The notes under the pieces: model-generated
Databases searched by the model: none
The model's input: only the letters and a program-made list of their open reading frames with translations
What the model was told of the DNA's origin: nothing
Shown here: positions 1 through 11,465 of the stretch, piece by piece
How positions within the stretch are numbered: the first letter of the stretch is position 1
Layout of the letters: each line of letters starts with the position of its first letter
Origin: Vigna angularis
Lineage: Eukaryota; Streptophyta; Magnoliopsida; Fabales; Fabaceae
Reading direction: 5' to 3'
NCBI RefSeq assembly: GCF_016808095.1
Contig: NC_068975.1
Location: 7,380,001 to 7,444,000 of the forward strand
Length of the DNA stretch: 64,000 nucleotides
Translations under genes and position numbers: made by a program

Positions 1-2210
1 TCTTAACATATCCCTTTAAGATCTTCATGTATCTTTCAACCGGGTACATCCACCTCAAGAAAACCGGCCCGCATATTCGAATCTCTCTAACTAGATGGAC
101 AATCAAATGAACCATGATATAAAAAAATGAGGGTGGGAAATACATTTCTAATTGGCACAATAGTCAGATGGCCTCATTTTGCAAATCATATAACTGTCGA
201 GGATCAACAACTTTCTTGCAAATGGCATTGAAAAACAAACTCAAACGTGTGAGAATACCTCTAACAGAGGCAGGTAATATGGCTCAAATAGCTATTGGTA
301 AAAGTTGTTGCATTAAAACATGAATATGTGAGACTTTAAACCAACCATATTCAAATCTTTCATACAAACAAGGCTACTAATATTCGACGAATAACCTTGT
401 GGAACCTTCACACTATGTAAACATTGACAAAAAATTCTTTTTTCTTTTTTGGAAAGAGTGTGACAAGCTAGAGGAAGATAGGTGCGTCTTCCTATGGATT
501 GCGGATGTAACTCAGAACGAATTCTCATGTCAACCAAGTCTTGTCGTGCTTTCACTTCATCTTTTGTCTTTCCTTTAACGTTTAGCAATGTCCCAACAAC
601 ACTATCACATACATTTTTTTCAGCATGCATCACGTCTATGCAGTGTCGCACATCAAATTTATACTAATATGGAAGATTAAAGAATATTGATCGCTTTTTC
701 CAAATTTTTTCTCAACGGTCTTCTTTTTATGTTTTTCGAAGACAACATCAATGTTCCTCAGCTAGTCATATACTTCTTCCCCGTTACGTGGTCTACACAC
801 TACATCATCCTCAGGACTTCCATTAAACGCTTTTTTCAATCTATGGTAAGGGTGATTTCGAGGAAGGAATCTTCGGTGTCTTGTGTACACAGTTTTCTGC
901 CCATGCTTGAGTTGAAGGTAGCTAGTATTTTCTTCACAAATTGGACATGTAAAATGACCATTAACACTGTAACCACTCAAGTTCCCATATGCTGGGAAAT
1001 CATTTATGGTGCAAACAACCATTGCACGCAGACGAAAGTTTTCTTCTGAATATGAATCGAAGACCTCGACGCCCTCTTCCCACAACATTTTTAAATCGTC
1101 AATTAACAGTTTTAGATAAACATCAATGTCATTTCTAGGTTGTCTAGGACCCGATATCATCATAGACAACATCATGTATTTTCTCTTCATGCACAACATA
1201 GGAGATAGATTGTAAATCATCAAAATAACTGGCCATGAACTATATTTGCTACTTAAGTTGCCATAAGGATTCATACCATCGGTAGCAAGTGCAAGTCTTA
1301 AGTTTCTTGGCTCTGCACTAAATTCAGAAAATGTACCATCAATGTTCTTCCATTGTGGGGAATCAGCTGGGTGTCGAAGAAGATTATCACATTTTCTTCA
1401 ATCAACGTGCCACATAAGATTCTTCGCATCTTCTTTAATAGAAAACAATCGTTTCAACCTAGGTACTATAGGTAAATACCACATGACCTTAGCCGGTGGA
1501 CCTTCATTGTGTTCATCGTTATTTCCATCAAGTTTCTTCTTAAATCGTGACAAACCACACGTCGGACACACCATCATTGAAGCACATTGATCTTTATAAA
1601 ATACACAGTCATTGGGGCATGCATGTATCTTTTGGTATTCCAAACCCATTGGACATAGAATTTTCTTCGCTTCGTAATTACGGATAGGTAACGTGTTATT
1701 TTCTGGTAGCATCTCCTTTAGCAACTCCAACAATTCCGTGAAACTTTTATCAGTCCATCCGTTTCTTGCTTTCAAAAAAAACAATTTCAAAGTAGCCGAT
1801 AACCTTGTAAAATTGATGCATCCTGGATACAACTCTTGGTCCGAATTATTCTTAAGACTATCGTATAAATGAGCTCTTCCAAAATTTTCTTCGCCAACGT
1901 CACGTACCATTTCGTCTAAATGATCACTCATTCATTTGTCAAAGTAATCCGAACCTCATTAAGTTGTTGGCTTATATAATACTTCCCCATGCCAAGTCCA
2001 AACTGTATAACTTCTCATTATTCCATAGATGAACCGATGATCACGAATGTTGTCCAAGTCTTCATATACTTGATTAAGACAACGAACACAAGGGAAAAAA
2101 TATGCCCCGTTCACTTGTTTTGCGTGTTCTTTAACATATTGTACGAACCCAGAAATCCCTCTCTCATACTCTACAGTAATACGACGCTGATGAATCCAGC
2201 TTCGATCCAT
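1..2210 (-). pseudogene. CACTA TNP2-like transposase, 5' part, broken and cut by window edge
   Basis: Transposase of a CACTA (En/Spm) DNA transposon, expected to bind element ends and catalyse cut-and-paste transposition in the nucleus. Reading right to left: a transposase-associated N-terminal domain starting MDRSWIHQRR (2210-1959); a TNP2 segment with CPMGLEYQKIHACPNDC and the cysteine pair CPTCGLSRF (1931-1398); a core segment with MNPYGNLSSKYSSWPV and CPICEENT (1274-762); CIDVMHAEKNVCDS (651-313); and a DUF4218-like part ending LRWMYPVERYMKILKGY at the window edge. The same order occurs at 57166-60329. It is interrupted by a stop after WHVD near 1398, stops between 762 and 651, and further breaks below 310. 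The start at 2210 matches the paralogue's MDRNW start. Not functional as read. Confidence 0.88.
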
Positions 2211-2274
2211 ACTACTAAACCAGACGAAAAGAATCCACGGGAAAAAAAAACTAACTTACGTAGAGAAACAAAAA

Positions 2275-2700
2275 TAAATATCTATCATACGTTGAAAGAA
2301 AAAAATAAACTATCATAGTATACGTACACCAACACAATATATCTATCGTTATACATATATCATACGTCCCGAATCGACAAACACGAACACATATATCATA
2401 CATAAGAGATATTGAAGGAAAAAAAAAACTTGAAATGGTGTCATTGGTGAAATGGTGTCACTGGAGAAGATGAGGAAGTTTGCTGACAACGAACTTACAC
2501 AAATATCATACGTTGAAGAAAAAAAAAACTATCATAGTGTCGTTATACATATAGATATCATACGTCCAGAATCGAAAAACACAACACAAATACGAGCACA
2601 TACATCATACGTAAGAGTATTTTAAGAAAAAAAAAACATACTTGAAATGATGTCAATTGAGAAGATGATGAAGTTCGTTGTCCCTGTACGAAAAACAGCC
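2275..2700. repeat. Tandem duplication of about 226 bp, AT-rich
   Basis: Two successive copies share TATCATACGTTGAA at their starts (about 2281 and 2507), then ATCATACGTCC with a cgaatcgaaaa-like tail, an A-rich run and a gtcattgagaagatgaagaag-like end. It lies just upstream of the minus-strand transposase start, so it may be its leader or promoter region. That role is inference; no coding potential is seen. Confidence 0.7.
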
Positions 2701-2716
2701 TAAAGATAACGAAAAA

Positions 2717-2984
2717 CAATCGGTCAACCTTAGAAATGAGAACCAAATGACATTACAAATACAAAAATGACATAAAAATAACCTTCTTTCTTTATCGCAG
2801 TCGTCCACAAAGAAGAAAGTTCACTAGTACAATTTCATGTCGAATAAAACAATCGGTCAACCTTAGAAATGAGAACCAAATGACATTACAAATACAAAAA
2901 CGACATAAAAATAACCTTCTTTCTTTATCGCAGTCGTCCACCAAGAAGAAAGTTCACTAGTACAATTTCACGTCGAATAAAACA
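2717..2984. repeat. Tandem duplication of about 132 bp containing CACTAGT
   Basis: Two nearly identical copies begin AACAATCGGTCAACCTTAG at about 2717 and 2849. Each ends with TTCACTAGTACAATTTCA and then TGTCGAATAAAAC or CGTCGAATAAAAC. Each copy therefore holds a CACTAGT that could be a CACTA-type terminus (2822 and 2955). Few differences separate the copies, so the duplication looks recent. Confidence 0.8.
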
Positions 2985-3420
2985 AAATTTTGACGTTATG
3001 TTTAAAAAACAACGTCAAACTCCCAAACCAATCGACGTTTTATCTTAAAACAGCGCGCCTTTTTATTAACTTTTTTTTATAATTTGCAAAAGTTACGTCG
3101 AATTTGTAGGGGCTTGGACGTAGTATTGGAAGCCAAAAGTTAAAGTTTCCACCTTTTAAATTCTTTTTAGTTTTTGGTTTTAAAGCGTGAGCATTAATAC
3201 AATGTCAGTTCTGTTGGAATTGACGTTTTGTGCCATACTTCCGGATCTTTTTTCTTTTCTACCCTCCAATAGAACGTCGTAGGCTGTCGGGTTGGGACGT
3301 GAACGAAATTGAAGTACTTGACAACATTAATTGTGTGCTTAATAGAACGGCGTATTCGATGTGGCTTTGACGTTTTTTTCTATCGCTCTTATGATTTTTT
3401 TGCTTTAAAATCAGACATGA
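2955..3420 (+). repeat. ACGT-core subterminal-type repeats with candidate CACTA left end
   Basis: CACTAGTACAATTTCACGTC at 2955 is followed by dense copies of a motif with core GACGT or ACGTC in both orientations (for example near 2990, 3013, 3035, 3095, 3117, 3223, 3274, 3297, 3370). This is how the subterminal transposase-binding repeats of CACTA elements look. The same core repeats precede the CACTA terminus at 31988. No matching right-hand partner could be assigned with certainty. Confidence 0.5.
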
Positions 3421-3736
3421 ATTTTTTTTTCTTCTTCCTTAATTGATTCAAGTTAGCAATGTACTGAAATTTGCACTTTTAAACTAGTGATCAGTTTTTG
3501 ATCAATAACAGAACTGTATAATCTTCTCTTCTCAACTAGATTGAGGGTTAGTCCACATACAATGCAATCTTCATTCACAATTCACATATCGTTTACTAAA
3601 ATAAATCTTCATTTCATTTTAAAATAAAACCGAAGTAGTACCTAAAACCAGAGGTGACTTAATGGCACACTTAGAAAATATAAAAAATAAAATCCACATA
3701 GAAAAGTAGTCCCTATTCTTACGAAGAAGATTCCAT

Positions 3737-4798
3737 TCAATCTTCATAAGTTGACTCATCATCAGAATCTTTAGTTTCAAAGCCAATGCAATTCTTGTTT
3801 CCCTTCTTCTCCCATCTCAGAAGAGTATCTTCAACTCTCTCATCCCTTTCAGACTTCTTCCTAAATTGATCAACAACATATTTCTCAAAATCAGTTTGGG
3901 GAATGAAGGCAGTATGATCTGCAGCAAGAGTTGGTGTACTTCCAAAAGTTTTCTCATCTCTGAAGAACCATCCATTCACAGTCCTTTCCAGCCCAATAGA
4001 AAACAGACTTAGTATACCAATTTCTTGTGACTTGTTGCACACAAGTCTGACTTCTTGAGATACATCTACTCCTTGGAGTATCAGCACCTGGCTGATAAAT
4101 GCACTAGATGGCAATTGGTGTGCATATTTATCTCCTACAGCGATCATGTGGTCTTTGAGTACCGCAACCCAGTTGGTTGGGATTCTAGTCTTGATAGCAT
4201 TCAACAGAAATACATCTTCTATTGAAATTATGTCCTCGACATATCTTCCAAGCAGCAGTAGTGAAGTCGGGACATAAGCAATAATTTTCTCCTCCTTGTT
4301 TAAGCCATCATGTAGGTACTGCTTATCCACCCTATACCTTCGTGGATATCTTAAGAAGTTTATATAGATAGCTCTCTTTGTTAGCCATCTGTTTGACTCA
4401 GAATTACGAATATGTGAATCCAAACCTTCAGCTTTCAGTCCAGCAATATCTAACCAAACATTATCGTCAACAGTAATGTTAACACCTTTGACCCTTGAGT
4501 GAATGACCCCATTTACAACCCTCAGGTTTGTGTAGAAAACCTCTACCAAATCTGGATAACAATCTCCATTCATCTTGACCAAATCAGTAAGCCTTTGATA
4601 TGCAATCCATTCTTGAAAAAGGAACCCTTCCTTCTTGAACAGTTGCAGGGCTAGATACTTGTGAGGAACTACATATTTTATAACTCTCCAGTATAAAAGC
4701 TTTCCTCGGATCTCTTCATCACTTATCCATCCACATGGGATTGCGTTTCTTGTAACCCGGGCAACCTTCTCTTTACTTCTAGATGATGAAGAATCCAT
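3737..4798 (-). CDS. Putative plant transposon protein (Transposase_32-like), copy A, only open copy
   Basis: A 353-codon open frame if started at the Met at 4798 (MDSSSSRSKEKVARV). The frame runs nine codons further, to 4825, but those codons lie in ACGT-repeat DNA and are absent from the sister copies, so 4798 is preferred. The family resembles the Pfam group called putative plant transposon protein, recognised by the order WISD, VPHKY, EGFLFQEW, YPDLVEVFYTNL and SRVKGVNI in the N-terminal half, then DGLNKEEKI, EDVFLLNAIKTRIPTNWVAV and GVD. A charged region (QFRKKSERDERVEDTLLRW) and an acidic tail (DSDDESTYED) close it. No signal peptide or membrane segment is seen. The biochemical role is unknown. 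It lies in tandem with broken copy B (5' of it) inside the ACGT-repeat block. It is the only one of eight related copies here without an internal stop. Confidence 0.72.
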   Translation of the reverse strand: MDSSSSRSKEKVARVTRNAIPCGWISDEEIRGKLLYWRVIKYVVPHKYLALQLFKKEGFLFQEWIAYQRLTDLVKMNGDCYPDLVEVFYTNLRVVNGVIHSRVKGVNITVDDNVWLDIAGLKAEGLDSHIRNSESNRWLTKRAIYINFLRYPRRYRVDKQYLHDGLNKEEKIIAYVPTSLLLLGRYVEDIISIEDVFLLNAIKTRIPTNWVAVLKDHMIAVGDKYAHQLPSSAFISQVLILQGVDVSQEVRLVCNKSQEIGILSLFSIGLERTVNGWFFRDEKTFGSTPTLAADHTAFIPQTDFEKYVVDQFRKKSERDERVEDTLLRWEKKGNKNCIGFETKDSDDESTYED

Positions 4799-4846
4799 GT
4801 ATGGATACGACGTTTTCTTCTTCATCCTCGTGCTTCTATTTCCTTT

Positions 4847-5819
4847 TTAAAACCTCTCATAACCTCCTAGTACCATGATCTTGATGCTATCAAGCGTGTA
4901 TGCCATTGAATCTTCATCATCAGAATCTTTAGTATGATCTTGATCAAGAGTAGGTCGACTTCCAACAATTTGCTCATCATTGAAGAACCATCCATTCACA
5001 GTCATTTTGAGCCCAATAGATGACAGAATTGGTATACCAATTTCTTTTGACCTTTTGCACACAATTCTTCTTTCTTCTTCAGATGCATCTACTCCTTGGA
5101 GTTCCAACACCTTGCTTATAAATACTCCATATGGCAATTTGTGTGCATAATCATCTCCTGCAACGATCATGTGGTGTTTTAGTACCGCAACCCAGTTGGT
5201 TGGGATTCTAGTCTTGATAGCATTCAACAGAAATACATCTTCTGTTGACATTTTGTCCTCGTTCAATCTTCCAGGCAATAGTAGCCAAGTCAGGACATAA
5301 GCAATCATTTTCTCCTCCTTGTTTAAGCCATCATGTAGGTACTGCTTATCCACCCTGTACCTTCTTGGATATCTTATGCATTTTATATATATAGCTCTCT
5401 TTGTTAGCCATCTGTTTCACTCAGAATGACGGATATGAGAATCCAAACCTTCAGCTTTCAGTCCAGCAATATCTGACCAAACATTTTTGTCAATAGTAAT
5501 GTTAACACCTTTGACCCTTGAGTGAATGACCCCATTTACAACCCTCAGGTTTGTGTAGTAAACCTCAACCAAATCTGGATAGTAATGTCCTTTCATCTGA
5601 ACAAAATCAGTAAGCCCTTGATATGCAATCCATTCGTGAAAAAGGAACCCTTCTTTCTTGAACAATTACAAGTCTAGATACTTATGAGGAACTACCTTTT
5701 TTATATTTGTCCAGTATAAAAACTTTGCTTCATGTCTCAATCACTTATCAATCTACATGGGCTTGTGTTTCTTGTAACCCGAGCAACCTTCTCTTTTCCT
5801 CTTGACGATGGAGAAGCAA
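4847..5819 (-). pseudogene. Transposase_32-like protein, copy B, broken
   Basis: Tandem sister of copy A in the same orientation, directly 5' of it. Pieces: GFLFHEWIAYQGLTDFVQMK through SRVKGVNITIDKNVWSDIAG (5665-5417) and DKQYLHDGLNKEEKMIAYVL through GWFFNDEQIVGS (5353-4847). The expected start is TTG instead of ATG near 5818, and stops occur before 5665 and between 5417 and 5353. The C-terminal part is shortened relative to copy A and loses the QTDFEKYVVDQF stretch. Confidence 0.8.
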
Positions 5820-5824
5820 TTTCT

Positions 5825-6300
5825 GAATAGAATTCTAGGAACGTCTTTCACAATATCGACTTCTTAACTTCGTAAGTGTGCTTAAAAATACAAAGGAGAC
5901 GTCGAATTATAGAGGGCATCGACGTGATAATTGTCAGCCAGAAGATAAAGAGTTAGAAAAAGACGTCTCTATTTATGGATATTTGACGTTTTCATTTTCA
6001 TCCTCCCCCTTTATAGAACCGCTCATAAACTCCCACTACCATTATATTTCAATATAATATTTACATTTTAAGATAACCTCCCCCATTAGAAATGCAATGT
6101 TTCCAATATTCGAGGTTTTTTTCTTCAGCCTCCCGCCCTTTTTCTGTCCTTTTGTCGCTCATAAACTCCCATTACCATTATATTTCAATATAATATTTAC
6201 ATTTTAAGATAACCTCCCCCATTAGAAATGCAACGTTTCCAATATTCGAGGTTTTTTTCTTCAGCCTCCCGCCCTTTTTCTGTCCTTTTGTCGGTGAAAT
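5825..6300. repeat. ACGT-core repeats with 136-bp tandem duplication
   Basis: GACGT-type motifs at about 5849, 5898, 5929 and 5961 precede two tandem copies of a 136-bp unit beginning GCTCATAAACTCCCA (6021 and 6157). The unit holds ATTTCAATATAATATTTACA and ATTCGAGGTTTTTTTCTTCA. Related single copies are near 7090-7230 and 11050-11190. No gene. Confidence 0.7.
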
Positions 6301-7689
6301 TTAAAGAGAATAAAATTTTATTTGTTTAAAATATTAATTTAATTTCATATAGAAAATAATAATAATAATATTTTAAACGAATTCAATTTAGTTATAGATC
6401 ACAATAATTAAAATCGTAATAAATATTATTATATTATTTAAAGTAATTAAGTTGACTAATAAACTAAAGGTGTAGATAGAATATTGTGGACAAAAATGAA
6501 GATATGTCAATTAGAAAAAAATGTATGTTGTCAAAAAAACTTAGTCATTATAATTAGTTATTAGTAAAAATGTTTATGATATCAAAAAATACTATGATTA
6601 ACATTATTTGAAAAACAAATTTGACCCACCTCATTCATTATTTCATCGCTTTTTAATATTTCAACAAACATGTGATCAATATCAAGCCACGTTGTCATTA
6701 ATATGCCCATAAATAATCATTAAAAACTCATTTGCATTTCTTAATTTATAACGCTTTGAATCGATTATATTAACGGAGGAAAATTGAGAGTGGAATTAAA
6801 TGAATATAGAGGGGCACATCAAACTTTTTAACTTCGAGCCCTCCAAATATCCCCTTCTTCACGAGTGATTCAAAAGTAGACAATTTCTGTGGGAGGGTGA
6901 CGTCAATTTGTTTTTAAATGAATCCAACAAAATTTATTGATTTTTTTGTGAATGATGTTTGAACGTCGAATGCAGCGGGTCTTCGACGCTCATACAAGAA
7001 AGTGCAGTGTGGCAGTTACTAAGCATTTTCACAAAAGATAAAGGGTACGACGTATTCTACGGATATACGACGTTTCCTTCTTCATCTTCGTGCCTCTATT
7101 TGCTTTTTAAAACCTCTCATAACCTCACAGTACCATTATATTTTAATATAAGATTTACATTTTAAGATAACCTCCCATTAGAAATGCAACGTTACAGATA
7201 TTCGATGTTTTCTTCTTCAACTTCCCGCCCTTTTCTGTGATTTATCCAATGTAAACCTCCTGTAACCCATCATTACCTTTATATTTTAAGATAAGATTTA
7301 CAATAATTTTTTATTTTTATATTATATAAATTTGTTTAAATTTATCTTGTAATCTTTACATATTATAAAATATAAGAACAATTTATCGGTGAAATTTGAA
7401 GAGCATAAAATTTTGATTCTTTAAAATATTAATTTTATTTCATATGGAAAATAATAATAATATTCTTTTATGAGAATTGTGTTTTAGATATAGATCACAA
7501 TAATTAAAATCATAATAAATATTTTTATATTATTAAAAGTAACTTGAAATCAATGTTTTCGGCTATAAAGAAAGGTATGATTATACTAAACGACTTTAAG
7601 TTTGAGAAAAAATTAAGTTGACCGTCAAACTAAAGGTTAAGATAGAATATCCAGGACAAAAATTGAGATAGCTCAGTTAGAAAAAAAAT

Positions 7690-8510
7690 ATTTAGACATG
7701 ATAACAACAGAGATGCATCACACCAAGTCAAAGATCGAGAAGAGAAAGCGTGTATGGAGAATAGTGAGACACATCTAGACCAAAAATTAAGACAAAATGG
7801 GTTTGGTCGAAGATTAAGACAGGTTAAGTTTGATGGCGGAGACTTTGATCCAAAATGAATGTTCGGAGATTAAGAATTACCTTAAGGTCCAGACAAACTA
7901 ACATGAGTTGAAGGTCGAAACGGGTCGGCCTGAGCCAAAGGTAGGGATGGGTGACCCGAGCCAAAGGTAGGGATGGGTGACCCGAGCCAAAGGTAGGATA
8001 TAGGACTATCTCCTGAATAATAATTAGTATAGGAAATAAAATAAATTGTATTTTTCTTATTAAAGATTAACATCTTTGTGGCAAATCTTTCTTTTAGGTG
8101 CCTTAAACATTTATACCTATACTTATACATAGGGACACCAAATACATATGTAGACATTTTGGAACTCATAAATATGCATTTGCAAAATTGAGGGAGGATT
8201 CTTTTGGTTCTTGGTCTACAACTCTGATTCTTATCAAAGATTAACATCTTTGTGGCAAATACTTCTTTTAGGGTTTCTTAGGTTGCCTTAAACATTTATA
8301 CCTATATATATTGTGGTGTTTCCATCTTGGTCTTACGAACCTCGAGAAAAAGTTTAAAAAAGTTGAGACGGACGAGTCAGGAAATGAAAGAGATGGATTT
8401 GTATATTTGAAACAGACCGATCATGACTACCAGATAACTAGAATTTAAAAAGTCGACGATGATCAAAGATCAAACGACATTAGAAGAACTTTTATTGGCC
8501 ACATTGAAAT
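7690..8510. repeat. Unique insert with a short minisatellite and a direct duplication
   Basis: This part of the block has no partner in the sister segments. It contains about three copies of a 31-bp unit built on GTGACCCGAGCCAAAGGTAG (about 7921-7999), and two copies of AGATTAACATCTTTGTGGCA followed by CTTAAACATTTATACCTATA (about 8064-8125 and 8231-8305). It may be a small inserted element; no terminal repeats were defined. Confidence 0.5.
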
Positions 8511-9051
8511 AAATTATTTTGAATAATTTAATAATTATAATTAGTTATTAGTATAAATGATTATGATATCAAAAAATATTATGATTAACATTATTAGAAA
8601 AACAAATTTGACCCCTCTCATACATTATTTCTTTGCTTTTTAGTATTTTCACAAACATGTGATCAATATCAAGCCACGTTGTCATTAATATGACCGTAAA
8701 TAATCATTAAAAACTCATTTGCATTTCTTAATTTATAACGCTTTGAATCGATTCTTTATTACATAGAATCGATTATATTAACTAAGCAAAATTTAGAGTG
8801 GAATTATATGAATATAGAGGGGGACATCAAACTTTTTAACTTCGAGCCCTCCAAATATCCCCTTCTTCGCTGGTGATTCAAGAGTAAACAATTTCTGGGG
8901 AGCGTGACATCAGTTTGTTTTTAAATGAATCCAACGAAATTTATTGATTTTTTTCTGAATGATGTTTGAACGTCGAATTCGGCGGGGCTTCAACGTTCAT
9001 ACAAGAAAGTGGAGTGTGGCAATTACTAAGCATAATTACACAATGTACGTC

Positions 9052-9310
9052 ATCAGTTCATCTATAAATATAGCTTGCATTTCACATAATCCCTGCCTCC
9101 TATTTCCGTATTGAACATATTAGGATTCATGTTTTTTATATCCTTGGCGTTTTCCTTTCCTTAGATTTCAAAACATGTTTGTTCTTTAAATTTCAATTTT
9201 CTCGGTTGAATTTCAAAGAGCCTCATTCATGTTTTACTGAAAGGGAAGCGCTTAGGAAAAATAAATATGGTTCACAATATGTTTAATGTTGAAACAATTT
9301 TGAGATCTAA
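9052..9310. repeat. Dispersed ~260-bp repeat, copy 1 of 3
   Basis: Begins with TCATCTATAAATATAGCTTG and continues through AACATATTAGGATTCATG to a ggttcacaatatgtttaatg-like end. The TATAAATA resembles a TATA box. Further copies lie at about 11985-12310 and 13693-14160. Confidence 0.6.
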
Positions 9311-9971
9311 AATAATTATATAAAAATATTTTTCATCTTCATCATTTAAAATTGTATGATTCTTTTTTAAATTGTCCATAAGTTGCACTCCTTTGTTAGA
9401 TTTCAGAGCTATCTTTTTTCCAACGGAGGAGACAACTTTAGGACAATTTAAATTTGGAATCTATTTACACAGTTGACGTCTAATGTTGAGTACCTCTGAT
9501 GCAAAGACGTGGAGTTTATTCATTGTTCACATCCATTATAAGCGATAAACGTGAAGGGAATTGCAGTATAATGGGAGCATTATGGTGAACTCTTAACTTC
9601 ACATTAATAGAACGTCTTATAAGATAGGGCTTCGAGGTTTTTTCTGAAGATTCTTTTTTCTTTAAAATCAGACATGGAATTTTTTCTTTTTACTTCTTCC
9701 TTCATTGATTGAAATAAGTAGTGTACTGAAATTTGCACTTTTAACCAATGATCAGTTTTTGATCAATATCAGAACAACATAATCTTCTATTCTCAACTAG
9801 ATTGAGGGTTAGTCCACATACATCACAATTCAAAGATCGTTTACTAAATTAAAATGTTCATTGCATTTCAATCTAAAACCAAAAGAAATACAGAAACCAT
9901 AGTTGGCTTACATCCATGATTACAAAATAAAAAACAAAAAACATAGAAAAGTAGGCTCTAAATTAATTATC

Positions 9972-10862
9972 AAGAAGATTCCATTGAATCTTCATCATCA
10001 GAATCTTCAGTATAATCTTGATCAAGAGTAGGTAGACTTCCAACAGTTTTCTAACCAAAGAAGGACCATCCATTCACAGTCTTTTTCAACCCAATAGATG
10101 ACAGAATTGGTATACCAATTTCTTCTGACCTTTTGCACACAATTATTTCTTCTTCAGACACATCTACTCCTTGGAGTTCCAGCACCTTGCTGATAAATAC
10201 TCCATATGGCAATTTGCGTGCATAATCATCTCCTGCAACGATCATGTGGTGTTTGAGTACCGCAACCCATTTGGTTGGGATTCTAGTCTTGATAGCATTC
10301 AATAGAAATACATCTTCTGTTGACATTCTGTCCTCGTTCAATCTTCCAGGCAGCAGTAGCCAAGTCAGGACATAAGCAATCATTTTCTCCTCCTTATTTA
10401 AGCCATCATGTAGGTACTGCTTATCCACCCTGTACCTTCCTGGATATCTTAAGCAGTTTATATATATGGCTCTCTTTGTTAAAAATATGTTTGACTCAGA
10501 GTCACGGACATGAGAACATTATCGTCAATAGTAATGTTAACACCTTTGACCCTTGAGTGAATGACCCCATTTACAACCCTCAGGTTTGTGTAGAAAACCT
10601 TTACCAAATCTAGATAACAATGTTCTTTCATCTGCACAAAATCAGTAAGCCCTTGATAAGCAATCCATTCTTGAAAAAGGAACCCTTCGTTCTTGAACAA
10701 TTGCAAGTCCAGACACTTGTGAGGAACTACATTTTGGATATGTGACCAGTATAAAAACTTTGCTTGCGTGTCTTGATCACTTATCAATCCAGATGGGCTT
10801 GCGTTTCTTGTAACCGGGGCAACCTTCTCTTTTCCTCTTGATGATGACGATGGAGAAGCCAT
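9972..10862 (-). pseudogene. Transposase_32-like protein, copy C, broken
   Basis: Third copy of the family. The N-terminal piece (10862-10479) starts MASPSSSSRGKEKVAPV and keeps WHIQ-like spacing, VPHKCLDLQLF, EGFLFQEWIAY and SRVKGVNITIDDNV. The second piece (10428-10051) starts DKQYLHDGLNKEEKMIAYVL and runs to KKTVNGWSFFG. Compared with copy A, a segment of roughly 25 codons after DDNV is disrupted and the frame is lost; the C-terminal region is short, with stops before the acidic tail near 9980. The start codon is intact at 10862. Flanking DNA on both sides matches that of copies A and B, so the whole unit (3' flank, gene, 5' ACGT repeats) was duplicated as a segment. Confidence 0.8.
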
Positions 10863-10864
10863 TT

Positions 10865-11465
10865 CTGAATAGAATTCTAGGAACGTCTTTCATAATATCG
10901 ACTTCTTAACTTCATAACTAAATACCAAGGAGACGTCAAATTATAGAGGGCATGGACATGATAATTGTCGGCAAGAAGACAAAGAGTTAGAAAAAGACGT
11001 CTTTGTTTAGGGATATTCGACGTTTTCTTTTTCATCCTCCCCTGCTACTTTTTTTTTTCCTTTATAGAACCGCTCATAAACTCCCATTACCATTATATTT
11101 CAATATAAGATTTACATTTTAAGATAACCTCCCCTTTTAGAAATGCAACGGTACCGATATTTGAGGTTTTATTCTTTAGCCTCCTACCCTTTTTCTATCC
11201 TTTTGTTGGTGAAATTTAAAGAGAATAAAATTGTATTTGTTTAAAATATTAATTTAATTTCATATAGAAAATAATAATAATATTTTATGCAAATTCAATT
11301 TAATTCTAGATCACATTAATTAAAATCGTAATAAATATTATTATATTATTTAAAGTAATTAAGTTGACTGATAAACTAAAGGAATCTATTTTTTCTTTAG
11401 TGTGGACAAAAATGAAGATATGTGAATTAGAAAAGAAATGTACGTTGTCAAAAAACTTTATCATT
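10865..11465. repeat. 5' flank of copy C: ACGT-core repeats and AT-rich DNA
   Basis: The order of motifs mirrors 5820-6540 upstream of copy B, with a single 136-bp unit here instead of two. No gene is seen. Confidence 0.6.

Larger units (their letters stand above)
6300..9690. repeat. Gene-free AT-rich block with a duplicated ~480-bp segment
   Basis: No credible gene. A segment of about 480 bp at 6545-7024 (tagttattag through gtggcagttactaagca) recurs at about 8530-9035 and again at 11465-11970. It includes AAGCCACGTTGTCATTAATA, an AATCGATT core and, near its end, an ACGT-core pair around a ggcttcgacgttcat-like centre. The A/T-rich stretch 7280-7550 also resembles 6300-6470 and 11210-11370. 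Confidence 0.65.

Noticed and set aside
482..1590. Plus-strand open frames at 482-667, 687-1049 and 1342-1590
   Set aside because: They lie antisense to recognisable transposase sequence and show no domain of their own.
3484..3491. ACTAGTG as a possible CACTA terminus
   Set aside because: The paralogous stretch at about 9745 has the same surroundings without this word, so it arose by point changes in internal DNA.
7882..8247. 121-codon minus-strand frame
   Set aside because: It runs through a minisatellite and a duplicated AT-rich block, with no similarity to anything recognised.
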